Assembly (NCBI RefSeq): GCF_026341775.1
Contig: NZ_JAPEOB010000001.1
Coordinates: 2,108,001-2,172,000 of the forward strand
Direction of reading: 5' to 3'
Length of the DNA stretch: 64,000 nt
DNA from: Streptomyces sp. NBC_00654
Lineage (GTDB): Bacteria > Actinomycetota > Actinomycetes > Streptomycetales > Streptomycetaceae
Shown here: positions 53,083 through 62,035 of the stretch, piece by piece
Numbering within the stretch: the first letter of the stretch is position 1
Layout of the letters: every line of letters starts with the position of its first letter
Position numbers and translations under genes: made by a program
Notes under the pieces: model-generated
Told to the model about the DNA's origin: nothing
What the model saw: only the letters and a program-made list of their open reading frames with translations
Database searches by the model: none

Positions 53083-54800
53083 CTGGGGGTTCCGTTCGGT
53101 TCGGGGTGGACTCCGCCGAGGTCGACGACCCGGTCGCAGGCGGAGAGCAGGATCCGGCTGGTGGTGATCAGGAGCGTCGTGGCGGGCAGGCCGCGCAGGC
53201 CTTCGGCGATGCGCTGTTCGGTCACCGGGTCGACCGCGGTGGTGGGTTCGTCGAGGACGACGAGGTCGGCGTCGCTGTGCAGCGCGCGGGCGAGCAGCAG
53301 GCGCTGACGCTGGCCGCCGGAGAGCCTGCGGCCGTGCTCGCCGACCTCGGCCTGGTCGCCCCCGACCAGTTCGAGTACGTCGTCGAGCATCGCGGCCCGG
53401 AGTACGGCCGGGTCGCTCTCGCCCCCTCGGGGGGTGAGGTTGGAGCGCAGGGTGCCGGAGAACACCGCACCGTGGTGGGGTGGCGCCGCGATCCGGGCGC
53501 GCACCGCGTCCGGGCCGAGGTCGACGGCGTCGGCCCCGTCGACCAGGAGTTCGCCGCGGCGGAGCGGGACGCGGTAGCCGAGCCGGTCGCTGAGCTCCCT
53601 CGCGTGCCCGGGGTCACCGGGGACGACGCCGACGAGTTCGCCGGGCCGCAGATCGAGGGGCTCGCCGTGCTCGGACGGATGCCACCGCAGCGCGGGGCCA
53701 CCGGATGCGGGACCGGCGGTGGCGGATCCGGAGGTGGTGGAGGGACCGGTGTCGGGCGCGCCGGTGGCTTCGGCGGGGCCGATCAGCGGCGGCTCGTCCA
53801 GCAGATCGCCCAGCCGCCGGGCGGAGGCACGCTTGTGGATCCAGTTGGAGGCGAACGTACCGACATGGGCCAGCGAGCCCTGGAGGAACTGGGCGAGCCC
53901 GAGGACGGTGACGAGCTGGCCGACCGTGATGCCGCCGTCCAGGGCGAGATACCCCGACGCCGTCGCGAGCGCCGCGAGGAACACCCCCGACAGCAGCAGG
54001 CTGAGACTGCCGTACGCCAGCATCGAGCGCGAGGTGGCCACGGCACCGCGCCGCGAATCCTCACTCGCGGCGCGGTAGCGACGGGCGGCCTCCGACCGGG
54101 CGTTCATGCCGACGACCACCCGGAGTCCGGTGATCATGTCGGTGGCCACGTCGCCGGCCCGCGCGGCCGAACTCTGCTCGGCCAGTCCCCGTGCCTCCAG
54201 CGGCATCGAGACCCGGCGCATCACGACGAGCACCAGGACCGTGCTGGCGATGACACCCAGGCCCAGGGGTACGGAGATCAGGAGCAGCGCCGTCGACGCG
54301 GTGAGGATCGCGGTGACGGTCGAGGCCTGCTGCACGACGCTCCAGGAGACCCCCGCGACCCGGTAGGTGTCGGACGAGACCAGGGAGAGCGCCTCTCCCG
54401 GACCGGGCCGGCGGCGCAGGGAGCGCGGGTCCAGCAGCCGGGTCATCGCACGCTGCCGCAGCTCGTGCTCGCCGTAGCCGTAGACGTCGACCATGGCCGT
54501 CGACGCCCGCTGGTAGGACAGCGACAGCACGACGAAGACCACGCCGAGCACGGTGAGCCACCAGAACAGGGCGGAGCGGTCCGAGGGAGCCAGCGCCCGG
54601 TCGATGACGACGCCGATGAGGACCGGCACCAGCGCCTCGCACAGCTGGTGGACCATGAACGCCAGGGCGGTGAGGGTCAGCCGGCGGCCGCGGCCGTCAC
54701 GCAGGAGCGCGACCCGGAACAGTGCCGGGACGGAGTTCGGCCCGTCGGCGCCCTCGCGCGTACGGTGCCCGTCGGTGCGGGCGGTTCCGGTCGCGTTCAC
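53079..54800 (-). CDS. ABC transporter, fused membrane and ATPase (IrtA-like), degenerate P-loop
   Basis: A 573-residue half-transporter from GTG 54800 that overlaps the upstream stop (GTGA); the frame is open further up but lies over the FecE-like gene. Six membrane helices lie within 40-325. The Walker A position reads GDPGHARE (395-402): the Lys is Arg and the third Gly is Ala. Signature LSGGQ (493-497) and Walker B LVVLDE (513-518) are intact; the switch His is Thr/Ser (LLITTSR). A Thr/Ser/Gly linker (345-370) separates the domains. Together with the partner, one consensus ATP site results. Confidence 0.88.
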   Translation of the reverse strand: MNATGTARTDGHRTREGADGPNSVPALFRVALLRDGRGRRLTLTALAFMVHQLCEALVPVLIGVVIDRALAPSDRSALFWWLTVLGVVFVVLSLSYQRASTAMVDVYGYGEHELRQRAMTRLLDPRSLRRRPGPGEALSLVSSDTYRVAGVSWSVVQQASTVTAILTASTALLLISVPLGLGVIASTVLVLVVMRRVSMPLEARGLAEQSSAARAGDVATDMITGLRVVVGMNARSEAARRYRAASEDSRRGAVATSRSMLAYGSLSLLLSGVFLAALATASGYLALDGGITVGQLVTVLGLAQFLQGSLAHVGTFASNWIHKRASARRLGDLLDEPPLIGPAEATGAPDTGPSTTSGSATAGPASGGPALRWHPSEHGEPLDLRPGELVGVVPGDPGHARELSDRLGYRVPLRRGELLVDGADAVDLGPDAVRARIAAPPHHGAVFSGTLRSNLTPRGGESDPAVLRAAMLDDVLELVGGDQAEVGEHGRRLSGGQRQRLLLARALHSDADLVVLDEPTTAVDPVTEQRIAEGLRGLPATTLLITTSRILLSACDRVVDLGGVHPEPNGTPR

Positions 54801-55624
54801 CGGGGGTCCCGCTGCCGGGCCAGGGGGATGACCATGGGCGTGCCGGTGACCGGGTCGGGGACGACCTGGCAGGGCAGATCGAACACTTCCTTCACGAGTG
54901 AGGCGGTCACGACCTCCTCCGGGGTGCCCTCGGCGATGACCCGGCCGTCGCGCATGGCGATGAGATGGGTCGCGTAACGGGCCGCGTGGTTCAGGTCGTG
55001 GAGTACGGCGACGAGCGTGTGCCCGGCGCGGTGCAGATCCGTGAACAGCTCCAGCAGATCGATCTGGTGGGCGATGTCGAGGAACGTGGTCGGTTCGTCC
55101 AGCAGCAGGATCGGGGTCTGCTGGGCGAGGACCATCGCCACCCAGACGCGCTGGCGCTGGCCGCCGGAGAGTTCGTCGACCGGCCTGTCGGACAGCTCCG
55201 TGACGGAGGTGGCCGCCATGGCCTCCAGTACGGCCTTCTCGTCCTGCGCGGTCCACTGGCGCATCAGCTTCTGGTGCGGGTGGCGGCCCCGGGCGATCAG
55301 ATCGGCGACGGTGATCCCGTCGGGCGCCGACGATGTCTGGGGCAGCAGCCCGAGGGTCCGCGCCACTTCCCTGGAGCGGTACTCCGCGATGGACCGTCCG
55401 TCGAGGACGACCCTTCCGGCGCTGGGCTTCAGCAGCCGGGACACGGCGCGCAGCAGGGTCGACTTGCCGCAGGCGTTGGGGCCGATGATGACGGTGAAGG
55501 ACTCGTCCGGGATACGGACGTCCAGGTGCTCCGAGATGGGCCGCCGGCCGTAGCCGATGGTCGCGTCGAGCACCTCCAGCCGTGCCGGGACCGGGGTCCG
55601 GGTGCGCTGCGTCGTGATGGTCAC
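54797..55624 (-). CDS. Siderophore ABC importer ATPase (FecE/FepC-like)
   Basis: A 275-residue ATPase: Walker A GPNACGKST, Q-loop LLPQTSSAPD, signature [15 protein letters not shown], Walker B ILLLDEPTTFLD and switch VLHDLNHAARY, all in the FecE pattern (Ala-Cys in the P-loop is common in that group). It powers the two FecCD permeases encoded just upstream. It is separated from them by 138 bp and overlaps the next half-transporter gene by 4 bp. Start ATG 55624 with AGGAG upstream. Confidence 0.93.
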   Translation of the reverse strand: MTITTQRTRTPVPARLEVLDATIGYGRRPISEHLDVRIPDESFTVIIGPNACGKSTLLRAVSRLLKPSAGRVVLDGRSIAEYRSREVARTLGLLPQTSSAPDGITVADLIARGRHPHQKLMRQWTAQDEKAVLEAMAATSVTELSDRPVDELSGGQRQRVWVAMVLAQQTPILLLDEPTTFLDIAHQIDLLELFTDLHRAGHTLVAVLHDLNHAARYATHLIAMRDGRVIAEGTPEEVVTASLVKEVFDLPCQVVPDPVTGTPMVIPLARQRDPR

Positions 55625-55762
55625 GGGTACTCCTCGCGGATGGGCGGCCGGAGCGGCGGGTGCGGGCAGGGCGGGCAGGTGCGACGGGATGTCCGGGTGC
55701 GACAGGTCCGGGCGGGCGCGGTGGGGCGGGCAAGGGCGACGGGCGGGACGGGGCCGGTACGG

Positions 55763-56842
55763 TCATCCGCGCCGTCCCGCGTACTGGCGGGCGAGCAGCC
55801 AGGCGAGATAGACCCCGCCGACGCACACCGTGATCACGCCCACGGGCAGGTCGACGCGCTGGGCGATGAAGTCGGCCCCGACCAGGACCGCGGCGCCGGT
55901 CAGCGCCGCCGGGACGATCCGTACGGTGGTGGAACTCCGCGTCAGCCGCAGGGCGATCTGGGGTGCGGCGAGCGCGATGAACGAGATCGGGCCGACGGCC
56001 GCGGTCACGAGCGCGGTGAGCGCGACCCCGACGAGGGTGGCCGCCAGCCGTGCGCGCTGCGCGTTGACCCCGAGGGCCACCGCCGCGTCGTCGCCCAGCT
56101 CCAGATGGACCAGGGGCCGCACCACGGCCGCCGAACAGATCAGCAGCACGACGAAGACCACGGCCGTCGTCCGCAGCTGCTCGAAGCCGAGCCCGCTGAG
56201 GGAGCCCGCCCCCCAGGTGGCCGCCAGCATCGCCTGCTGCGGGTTGACGGAGAGGAGCAGCATCGAGGTGAGGGAGCTGAGGAAGGCACCGACGGCGATC
56301 CCGACGATGATGAGACGGAAGGGGGCCAGCCCGCCCCGGTAGGCCAGCAGATACACCAGGAGCGCGGTGCCCGCTCCGCCGATCAGTGAACCCGTGGCGA
56401 CGGCGAGGTAGTTGGCGGTGCCGATCAGCAGCATGACGACGCTCGCGCCCGCGTACGAACCGGAGGCGAAGCCGATCACGTCGGGGGAGCCCAGTGGGTT
56501 CTTGGTGAGTGACTGGAAGAGCGCGCCGCTGATGGCGAGCGCCGCTCCGCAGACGATCGCGAACAGCAGTCGGGGCAGCCGCCAGGTCACGACGACCAGC
56601 CGGTCACGGGAGTCGGCGCCCGGGTCGAACAGGGCGGACAGCACCTGTGCCGGGGTGAGCGAGATGGATCCGGTGCCCAGGGTGAGGACGCCGAGGGCGG
56701 CCACGGCGAGGGCCAGGGCGGCGCAGACGAGGACCGACCGCCGCTCGACGCGCAGCGCCATTCCGCTCCGGCGCCAGGCCCAGACGGTCCGTCCGAAGTC
56801 GACGCGGTCCGCCGCGGCTTGCTTCGTTGTTCCGGTGGTCAC
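55763..56842 (-). CDS. Siderophore ABC importer permease (FecCD family), second
   Basis: A 359-residue membrane protein with about nine hydrophobic segments. FecCD motifs include RLPRLLFAIVCGAALAISGA, QSLTKNPLGSPDVIGFASG and the C-terminal GPISFIALAAPQIAL. The GTG at 56842 overlaps the stop of the other permease (GTGA), so they are coupled and form a heterodimer. The first 25 residues are a cytoplasmic extension. Confidence 0.93.
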   Translation of the reverse strand: MTTGTTKQAAADRVDFGRTVWAWRRSGMALRVERRSVLVCAALALAVAALGVLTLGTGSISLTPAQVLSALFDPGADSRDRLVVVTWRLPRLLFAIVCGAALAISGALFQSLTKNPLGSPDVIGFASGSYAGASVVMLLIGTANYLAVATGSLIGGAGTALLVYLLAYRGGLAPFRLIIVGIAVGAFLSSLTSMLLLSVNPQQAMLAATWGAGSLSGLGFEQLRTTAVVFVVLLICSAAVVRPLVHLELGDDAAVALGVNAQRARLAATLVGVALTALVTAAVGPISFIALAAPQIALRLTRSSTTVRIVPAALTGAAVLVGADFIAQRVDLPVGVITVCVGGVYLAWLLARQYAGRRG

Positions 56843-57921
56843 AGGGTGCTCACCTTCCGGCGCCGGACGAGCGCGACGAGGACGGGTGCGCCGACGAGCG
56901 CGGTGACGAGGCCGGCCCGCATCTCGCCGGACGGCAGGATCACCCGTCCGATGATGTCGGCGGCCAGCAGGAAGGCGGGCGAGACGATGACCGTGACGGG
57001 CAGGATCCAGCGCTGGTCGGGTCCCACGAACCAGCGCACGATGTGGGGCACCATCAGCCCGACGAACGAGATCGGACCGGCGACGGCCACGGCGGTTCCG
57101 GCCAGCAGGGTCACGGCGAGGACCAGGACCACCCGGGTCACCGCGAGACGGGTGCCCAGCGACCGGGCGATGTCGTCGCCCATCGCGAGGGCGTTGAGCG
57201 AGCCGGCGCTGCACAGTCCGAGCAGAAGACCGGCGCCGATCAGCGGCAGGGCGACGGGGAGGATGTCGAGCGACCGGCCGCCGATGGAGCCGACGCCCCA
57301 GAACCGCATGATGTCGAGCGTGGTCGTGTTCTTGAGCGCCATGGCGGAGGTGAGGCCGCCGCACACGGCGGTGAACGCGACTCCCGCGAGGGTGAGTTTC
57401 ACCGGGCTGCCCCGGTCGGCGCCGATGGAGCCGAGCGTGTAGACGAGCACGGTGAGCCCGAAGGCACCCGCCAGCGCGAACCAGATGAACTGGCCGGCAC
57501 CGGTGTACCCGAGTACGGCGACGGCGAACGTCACCGCGAGGCTCGCGCCCGCGTTCACACCGAGGATGCCGGGATCGGCCAGCGGGTTACGGGTGAACGC
57601 CTGGATCAGTGCGCCGCTGAGGCCGAGGGCCGCGCCGACGACCAGCCCGATCACGGTGCGCGGCACGCGCAGTTCGCGCACCATCACATGCTCGTCGGAG
57701 TCGTCGAAGTGGAACAGCGCGTCCCAGACGGTGCCGGGAGCGATGGAGCGGGCGCCGACCATCACGCTGAGGACGGCGACGACGAGCAGCAGCCCGATCG
57801 CGGTCAGCAGGATCAGCAGGCGGGACCGGTTGCGCCGGGCCGGGCCCGCGCCGTGGCGCGGGCCCGGCACATCGCGCGCCGTACCGGTGGTGAGGTCACC
57901 CGTGGGTGAGGCGGTCGTCAT
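56839..57921 (-). CDS. Siderophore ABC importer permease (FecCD family), first
   Basis: A 360-residue permease with an N-terminal Ser/Thr and basic extension and about nine hydrophobic segments. RVPRTVIGLVVGAALGLSGA, QAFTRNPLADPGILGVNAG and GPISFVGLMVPHIVRW are the FecCD hallmarks. It follows the binding-lipoprotein gene by 47 bp in the leftward operon and pairs with the other permease. Confidence 0.93.
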   Translation of the reverse strand: MTTASPTGDLTTGTARDVPGPRHGAGPARRNRSRLLILLTAIGLLLVVAVLSVMVGARSIAPGTVWDALFHFDDSDEHVMVRELRVPRTVIGLVVGAALGLSGALIQAFTRNPLADPGILGVNAGASLAVTFAVAVLGYTGAGQFIWFALAGAFGLTVLVYTLGSIGADRGSPVKLTLAGVAFTAVCGGLTSAMALKNTTTLDIMRFWGVGSIGGRSLDILPVALPLIGAGLLLGLCSAGSLNALAMGDDIARSLGTRLAVTRVVLVLAVTLLAGTAVAVAGPISFVGLMVPHIVRWFVGPDQRWILPVTVIVSPAFLLAADIIGRVILPSGEMRAGLVTALVGAPVLVALVRRRKVSTL

Positions 57922-57968
57922 CGTGGTCCTTGGGGGAGGGCGTCACCTGGGGGAGCGGCGGACGGCGG

Positions 57969-59063
57969 TCAGGAGTCCGCGCCGGTGTTGCCCCTGCCCT
58001 CGACGGCGTCGACGAGCATCGGGACGTAGCGCTCCATCGCCCAGGGGATGGAGAGCACGGTCGGCCCGCTGGTGGCCATGGCCAGGGTGGGGTCCTGCAC
58101 GAACGCGTAGTGCTTTCCGGCGATCGGCTTCCAGCGCGAGAACATCGGGTCCTTGAGGGAGTAGGGGACCTCGGCCGAGCCGTTGGCCCAGCCGACGAAG
58201 ACGTCGGCCTCGATCGTGTCGAGCTTTTCCAGGCTGACCCCGCCGTACCAGTTGGTGCCCTTCACGGTGGAGGCGATCGCTTCCATCGACGGGGTGTTCT
58301 TGAAGCCCATCTCGGTGAGCAGCCGGACGCGGGCGTCGTAGTTGAGGTACAGGCCGAGGTCCGTCGATCCGGGGGTGAGGGCGACTCCGTAGGTGAAGGT
58401 CTTGTCCTTGAACTCCGGGTGCTCCGTGGCCACCGTGGCCAGCGTGCCCTGGACGTCGCCGACGATGCCCTGGGCCTTCCCGGTCTCGCCCAGCGCCTTG
58501 GCGATCGTGAGCGTCATCTCCTGCCAGGTCCCGCCGTCCCAGGGCTTCTTCATGTACGGGATGGTGGGAGCGATCTCGGCGAGGCGCTTGTAGTCGACAT
58601 CGCTGATGCCGGAGTACAGGCCGAGGATGAGGTCCGGCTTCAGCGAGAGGATCTGCTCGAAGTCCATCTCGCCCGCGTCACCGTAGTTCAGCGTCTCGGG
58701 GAGCGGTCCGCCGAGCTTCTCGACCGTGCTGCGGAACCACGGGGTGTGGCCCTGCTTGTCGCCGCCCCACTGCTTGTCGACGCCGACCGGGACCGTGCCC
58801 AGGGCCGCGACCACGTCCTGTGACATCCAGCTGATCGTCACGACGCGCTGGGGCTTCTCCTTGATCGTCGTGGTGCCGTGGGCGTGCTTGATGCTCACGG
58901 GGAAGCTGCCCGCGGCGGCACCGGACTTGGCCTTCGCCGTGTCCGCTCCGGACTCGCCGCTGCCGCTGCCGCAGCCCGCCAGGACGACGACGGCCGCGAT
59001 CACCAGCGCCGTGAGGCGGGCCACGGCGCCCGGTCCGCGTCCGGCCGGGATGGATATGGACAT
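57969..59063 (-). CDS. Ferric-siderophore binding lipoprotein
   Basis: A 364-residue FecB/FhuD-type binding protein with a lipoprotein signal; the lipobox VLAGC gives a mature start near residue 32. Core family segments include PQRVVTISWMSQDVVAALG, FEQILSLKPDLILGLYSG and IEADVFVGWANGS. ATG 59063 with GAGGAGAAG upstream. An iron box lies about 105 bp upstream, so the operon should be repressed by an iron-dependent DtxR-family protein (DmdR1). The siderophore is not identifiable from sequence. Confidence 0.93.
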   Translation of the reverse strand: MSISIPAGRGPGAVARLTALVIAAVVVLAGCGSGSGESGADTAKAKSGAAAGSFPVSIKHAHGTTTIKEKPQRVVTISWMSQDVVAALGTVPVGVDKQWGGDKQGHTPWFRSTVEKLGGPLPETLNYGDAGEMDFEQILSLKPDLILGLYSGISDVDYKRLAEIAPTIPYMKKPWDGGTWQEMTLTIAKALGETGKAQGIVGDVQGTLATVATEHPEFKDKTFTYGVALTPGSTDLGLYLNYDARVRLLTEMGFKNTPSMEAIASTVKGTNWYGGVSLEKLDTIEADVFVGWANGSAEVPYSLKDPMFSRWKPIAGKHYAFVQDPTLAMATSGPTVLSIPWAMERYVPMLVDAVEGRGNTGADS

Positions 59064-59166
59064 GCTTCTCCTCGGATCTGTGCACGACGCGATGGCGCGA
59101 CGACGGTTGTACGGGGAAGGGGACCGCGGCGGGACGACACGCGTGCGACCGAACCCACACTGCAAC

Positions 59167-59185
59167 TTAGGTAACCCTCACCTAA
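59167..59185. promoter_or_regulatory. Iron box upstream of the siderophore operon
   Basis: TTAGGTAACCCTCACCTAA matches the DmdR1/DtxR iron-box consensus TTAGGTTAGGCTAACCTAA at most positions with symmetric ends. Confidence 0.85.
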
Positions 59186-59300
59186 CTGAACGCTAGGGAG
59201 TCGGGGCGCCGGCGGGGGACGCGGAGTGGCCATGGTGTGTCGAGAATCGGCCACGCATCCGATCCATGGCCGGTTCTCCGGGCACGGTGCCTCCGTACGG

Positions 59301-59332
59301 CGAAGGGCCCCCGCGTCGGCGGGGGCCCTTCG
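59301..59332 (-). terminator. Hairpin terminator of the AraC gene
   Basis: Perfect 14-bp arms CGAAGGGCCCCCGC (59301-59314) and GCGGGGGCCCTTCG (59319-59332), GTCG loop, 17 bp after the AraC stop on the minus strand. Confidence 0.85.
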
Positions 59333-59348
59333 GGTGGTGGCGGAGCGC

Positions 59349-60206
59349 TCAGTGGCCGGCGGGCGACGGTACCGTCTGCTCGCGCAGGTACTCGGTCGGA
59401 CTGGCTCCGGTCACCCGCCGGAAGGCGGCGGAGAACGCGCTCGTCGTGGAGTAACCGCAGCGGTGGGCGACCAGATTGACCGGACGGCCCTGTGCCAGCA
59501 GCGTCGTCGCCGCGGACATCCGTACCAGCGAACGCCACCGTGCGAAGGACATGCCGACATCGCGGCCGAACGCCCGGGTGACGGTGCGTACGCTCAGCGC
59601 GTGCCGCGCCGCCCATGCCTCCAGCGAGAGATCGCTCTCCGGGTCGCGCATGACATCGTCGGCCAGCGCGCGGATCCGCGCGTCCTCGGGGACGGGGACG
59701 TCGATGGCGGGATGCGGGTCCTCCTCCAGCAGTTCGATGACGACGCGCTGGGTCCGCAGCCGCAGGTCGTCGGGCATCGAGGTGGCGTCGAGGTGGAGCA
59801 GCATCTCCTGGAGGGCCCGCCGCACCCGCAGCGGACGCGGTGCGGACCAGTGCGGCGGAATGGCCGCACGGGTCACATAGGTGTAGCAGCTCACGCTGCC
59901 CGGGTCGGGCGAGGAGTCGTGCGGGGTGCCGGGCGGCAGCCAGATCCCCTGGCCGGGTACGAGCCGGCGCATCGTGTGACGGGTGTGCAGCGTCAGCGAA
60001 CCGTGGTGCGGCCAGACCAGCAGCCCGTCGGGGTGGGTGTGCGCGCCGGTGATGATCGGTACCGGCGGCTTGGAGCCGTCGAAGACCGCGGTGGTCAGCA
60101 GATAGGGGGCGGACACTTCGGCACCGCCCGGCGACGGCTCGGCCCATCGGGGCGCGACCGCCGGGGGCGCCTCGCCGCGCTCGCGGCCCGGGACTGTTGC
60201 CAGCAT
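59349..60206 (-). CDS. AraC-family regulator of the iron locus
   Basis: A 285-residue regulator. The N-terminal half is a cupin-like sensor (ITGAHTHPDGLLVWPHHG ... LPPGTPHDSS) and the C-terminal 100 residues hold two helix-turn-helices (LSLEAWAARHALSVRTVTRA and NLVAHRCGYSTTSAFSAAFR). The ATG at 60206 is immediately preceded by an iron box, so the gene is itself iron-repressed. Similar AraC proteins activate siderophore uptake operons with ligand; by position it controls the operon downstream (59063 leftward). Confidence 0.9.
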   Translation of the reverse strand: MLATVPGRERGEAPPAVAPRWAEPSPGGAEVSAPYLLTTAVFDGSKPPVPIITGAHTHPDGLLVWPHHGSLTLHTRHTMRRLVPGQGIWLPPGTPHDSSPDPGSVSCYTYVTRAAIPPHWSAPRPLRVRRALQEMLLHLDATSMPDDLRLRTQRVVIELLEEDPHPAIDVPVPEDARIRALADDVMRDPESDLSLEAWAARHALSVRTVTRAFGRDVGMSFARWRSLVRMSAATTLLAQGRPVNLVAHRCGYSTTSAFSAAFRRVTGASPTEYLREQTVPSPAGH

Positions 60207-60210
60207 GAAC

Positions 60211-60227
60211 TTAGGTTAACCTAACCT
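60211..60227. promoter_or_regulatory. Iron box in front of the AraC gene
   Basis: TTAGGTTAACCTAACCT contains the symmetric core AGGTTA-ACC-TAACCT, a good DmdR1/DtxR-type site, only 5 bp upstream of the ATG. Confidence 0.85.
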
Positions 60228-60317
60228 GCCGCTCGTCCGGGAGGCCCGGAGGTGGCAGGCCTCACCCGGGGAGAGAGGTGGTACGCCTCATCCGGGCGAC
60301 CCGGGCCCGCGACGCGC

Positions 60318-60352
60318 GACGCCCCCGCCCCGGAGAGCGGGGGCGGGGGCGC
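60318..60352 (-). terminator. GC-rich hairpin after the GH64 gene
   Basis: CGCCCCCGCCCCG faces CGGGGGCGGGGGCG across a GAGAG-type loop (about 12 bp with one bulged base), 42 bp past the GH64 stop. Confidence 0.7.
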
Positions 60353-60393
60353 CGCGGAACCCCGGGCCGTGCCCGGCCCTGTGGGGGGAGGGT

Positions 60394-61620
60394 TCAGGAG
60401 CCCACGCTCACCGTGAAGCGGCGCGGGTTGCCGTCGTGGGCCGCGCCCGAGACGTCCGGCTGGCCGTCGGGGCGTACGTCGTCGTAGGGGAACGCGTAGC
60501 CGATCGGGCTGTTGGCGTGGACGACGCGGGACCAGTGGTTGGTCACCGTTCCCTTGTAGTAGTCCGCCACCGTGGTGCCGTTCGGCTGGTCCGGGTGGCT
60601 GAGCATGATCGAGCGGTTGAAGCCCGCCGCCAGCCGGGCCAGGATCGCCTTCTTGTCGTCGGAGTCGCCCGGGTTGTTGGTGAACGGTCCGTGGTTGCAG
60701 GTGAAGATGTCCTTCGACACCGGCTTGGTGAAGGTGTGGCCGCCCGCGAAGGTCAGGGTGTCGCCGCTGACCCGCCCGGCGAGCGTGCCCCGGCCGCCCT
60801 GGAGGTCGATGCGCAGATCGGTGGAGCGGTACTTGTTCCACACCTCGTCGATCTGTGCCGTGAACAGATCCCGGAACGGCATCTGGTCCGGCCGGTCGAA
60901 GAACGGGGCCATCAGGTTCTGCGGCGAGATCACCCGCAGCACACCGCCGTCCGGCCCCCGGGTGACCAGCTTGTCCCAGGGCTGCCCGTCGGCGGCGGCC
61001 TGCGCCGTGAGGCCGTCGGCGATCCGCCGCACCGCGCCGTCCGGCAGCGGGGCGACGGTGTGCGTGGCGTCGCCCTCCAGCCTCAGCCCGATCGGCAGCG
61101 AGGTCACCAGGTCGACGTAGCTGATGTTCGCGAACAGCTGCTGCGGGTTGAAGGTGAACTCGCAGAACGACCAGGTCCGCCCGTAGTTCGGGTCGGTGGG
61201 CGTGGCGAAGGCCGGTTCCACCAGGGAGGGGCCGGGGTTCAGATAGAAGTCCAGCTTGCCGTCGCGTACGAAGTAGACCCGGGCACCGAACATCTGAGGC
61301 AACGTCAGCACGACCGGACCGGCCCCCGCGCCCTTGAGCGGGATGGCGCAGTCGACCGGCAGCGGGGTCTGCGGCGCCCCGGGGGACTCCGGGCGGTACA
61401 CGCCGCCGTCCGGACGCAGGAGCACCCAGCGGTCGGTGCCCTGCTCGTGGCCGGTGACATAGGCGTGCACCGTGCCGGGCAGCGAGCGGTTCTCCAGGGC
61501 CAGTTCGCAGGTCGCGGGTGCCGCGGCGGCGCGGGGGCTCAGCGCGCTTCCCCAGAGGGGGTAGCTCAGTGCCGCGGCCGAGGCGGCGGTGCCCGTCAGG
61601 AACGTTCTGCGCGAAATCAC
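60394..61620 (-). CDS. Secreted GH64 beta-1,3-glucanase
   Basis: A 408-residue exported enzyme with a Tat-like signal (SRRTFLTGTAASAAALSY, cleavage near AAAA-PA at about 35). The GH64 catalytic pair is at E154 (TWSFCEFTF) and D170 (ISYVDLV); their 16-residue spacing equals that of the characterised laminaripentaose-producing enzyme (E154/D170 there, as I recall). Other family segments are HGPFTNN and PIGYAFPYDD. No carbohydrate-binding domain is attached. It should cut laminarin-type beta-1,3-glucan into pentaose. The LacI-type palindrome 164 bp upstream ties it to the GH1/ABC operon at 18-27 kb. ATG 61620. Confidence 0.93.
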   Translation of the reverse strand: MISRRTFLTGTAASAAALSYPLWGSALSPRAAAAPATCELALENRSLPGTVHAYVTGHEQGTDRWVLLRPDGGVYRPESPGAPQTPLPVDCAIPLKGAGAGPVVLTLPQMFGARVYFVRDGKLDFYLNPGPSLVEPAFATPTDPNYGRTWSFCEFTFNPQQLFANISYVDLVTSLPIGLRLEGDATHTVAPLPDGAVRRIADGLTAQAAADGQPWDKLVTRGPDGGVLRVISPQNLMAPFFDRPDQMPFRDLFTAQIDEVWNKYRSTDLRIDLQGGRGTLAGRVSGDTLTFAGGHTFTKPVSKDIFTCNHGPFTNNPGDSDDKKAILARLAAGFNRSIMLSHPDQPNGTTVADYYKGTVTNHWSRVVHANSPIGYAFPYDDVRPDGQPDVSGAAHDGNPRRFTVSVGS

Positions 61621-62035
61621 GAGGGACTCCCGAGGTGTGTGTGGGGGCCGCGGACGGTGGATCGCGGGGGCGGCGAGGGGGATGAGGGGAAGCGGCCAGG
61701 AGGTGGGGGGAGAGGTGGCGCCCCGGAGCGTCCGCGGTGCGCACCACTCTTGCGACGCCCGGGGTGAGCGTCAAGACTTGTGACTGAGAGCGCTCTCAGA
61801 AATGCGGAGTCTTCACAACTCGTCGCACACACGCCTCACTTGAACGGCTCCGTCCGGAAAGGGGGCGGGCAGGGTGGGACGGATCGCCGGATCCGGAGAT
61901 CAAGAGATGAATGCGCCGGCCCGTCCGGTCCGGGCCCGTCCCACTTGGACTAACGCGTGGCGGTTGTTGGACTGCGACGGCCCATGACGCCGTACATCGT
62001 TGACGGTGTCCGGACACGAGGACTACTCAGGGCCC
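61621..62035. other. Divergent control region of GH64 and GH101 genes
   Basis: About 415 bp without a gene. It holds the operator at 61784 and, further right, AT-richer promoter zones around 61800-61830 and 61960-62010. I saw no other repeat. Confidence 0.5.
61784..61799. promoter_or_regulatory. LacI-type operator upstream of GH64 gene
   Basis: CTGAGAGCGCTCTCAG, identical over all 16 bp to the palindrome at 19520-19535 in the importer binding-protein gene. It lies 164 bp before the GH64 ATG and 237 bp before the GH101 ATG. Confidence 0.8.

Noticed and set aside
50316..59063. Possible siderophore biosynthesis cluster
   Set aside because: Only uptake, reduction and regulation genes are present; no NRPS or NIS synthetase gene lies in the window.
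59346..59353. GAGCGCTC at the end of the AraC gene, like the LacI operator core
   Set aside because: Only the 8-bp core matches; flanks are not symmetric and it is at a gene end.
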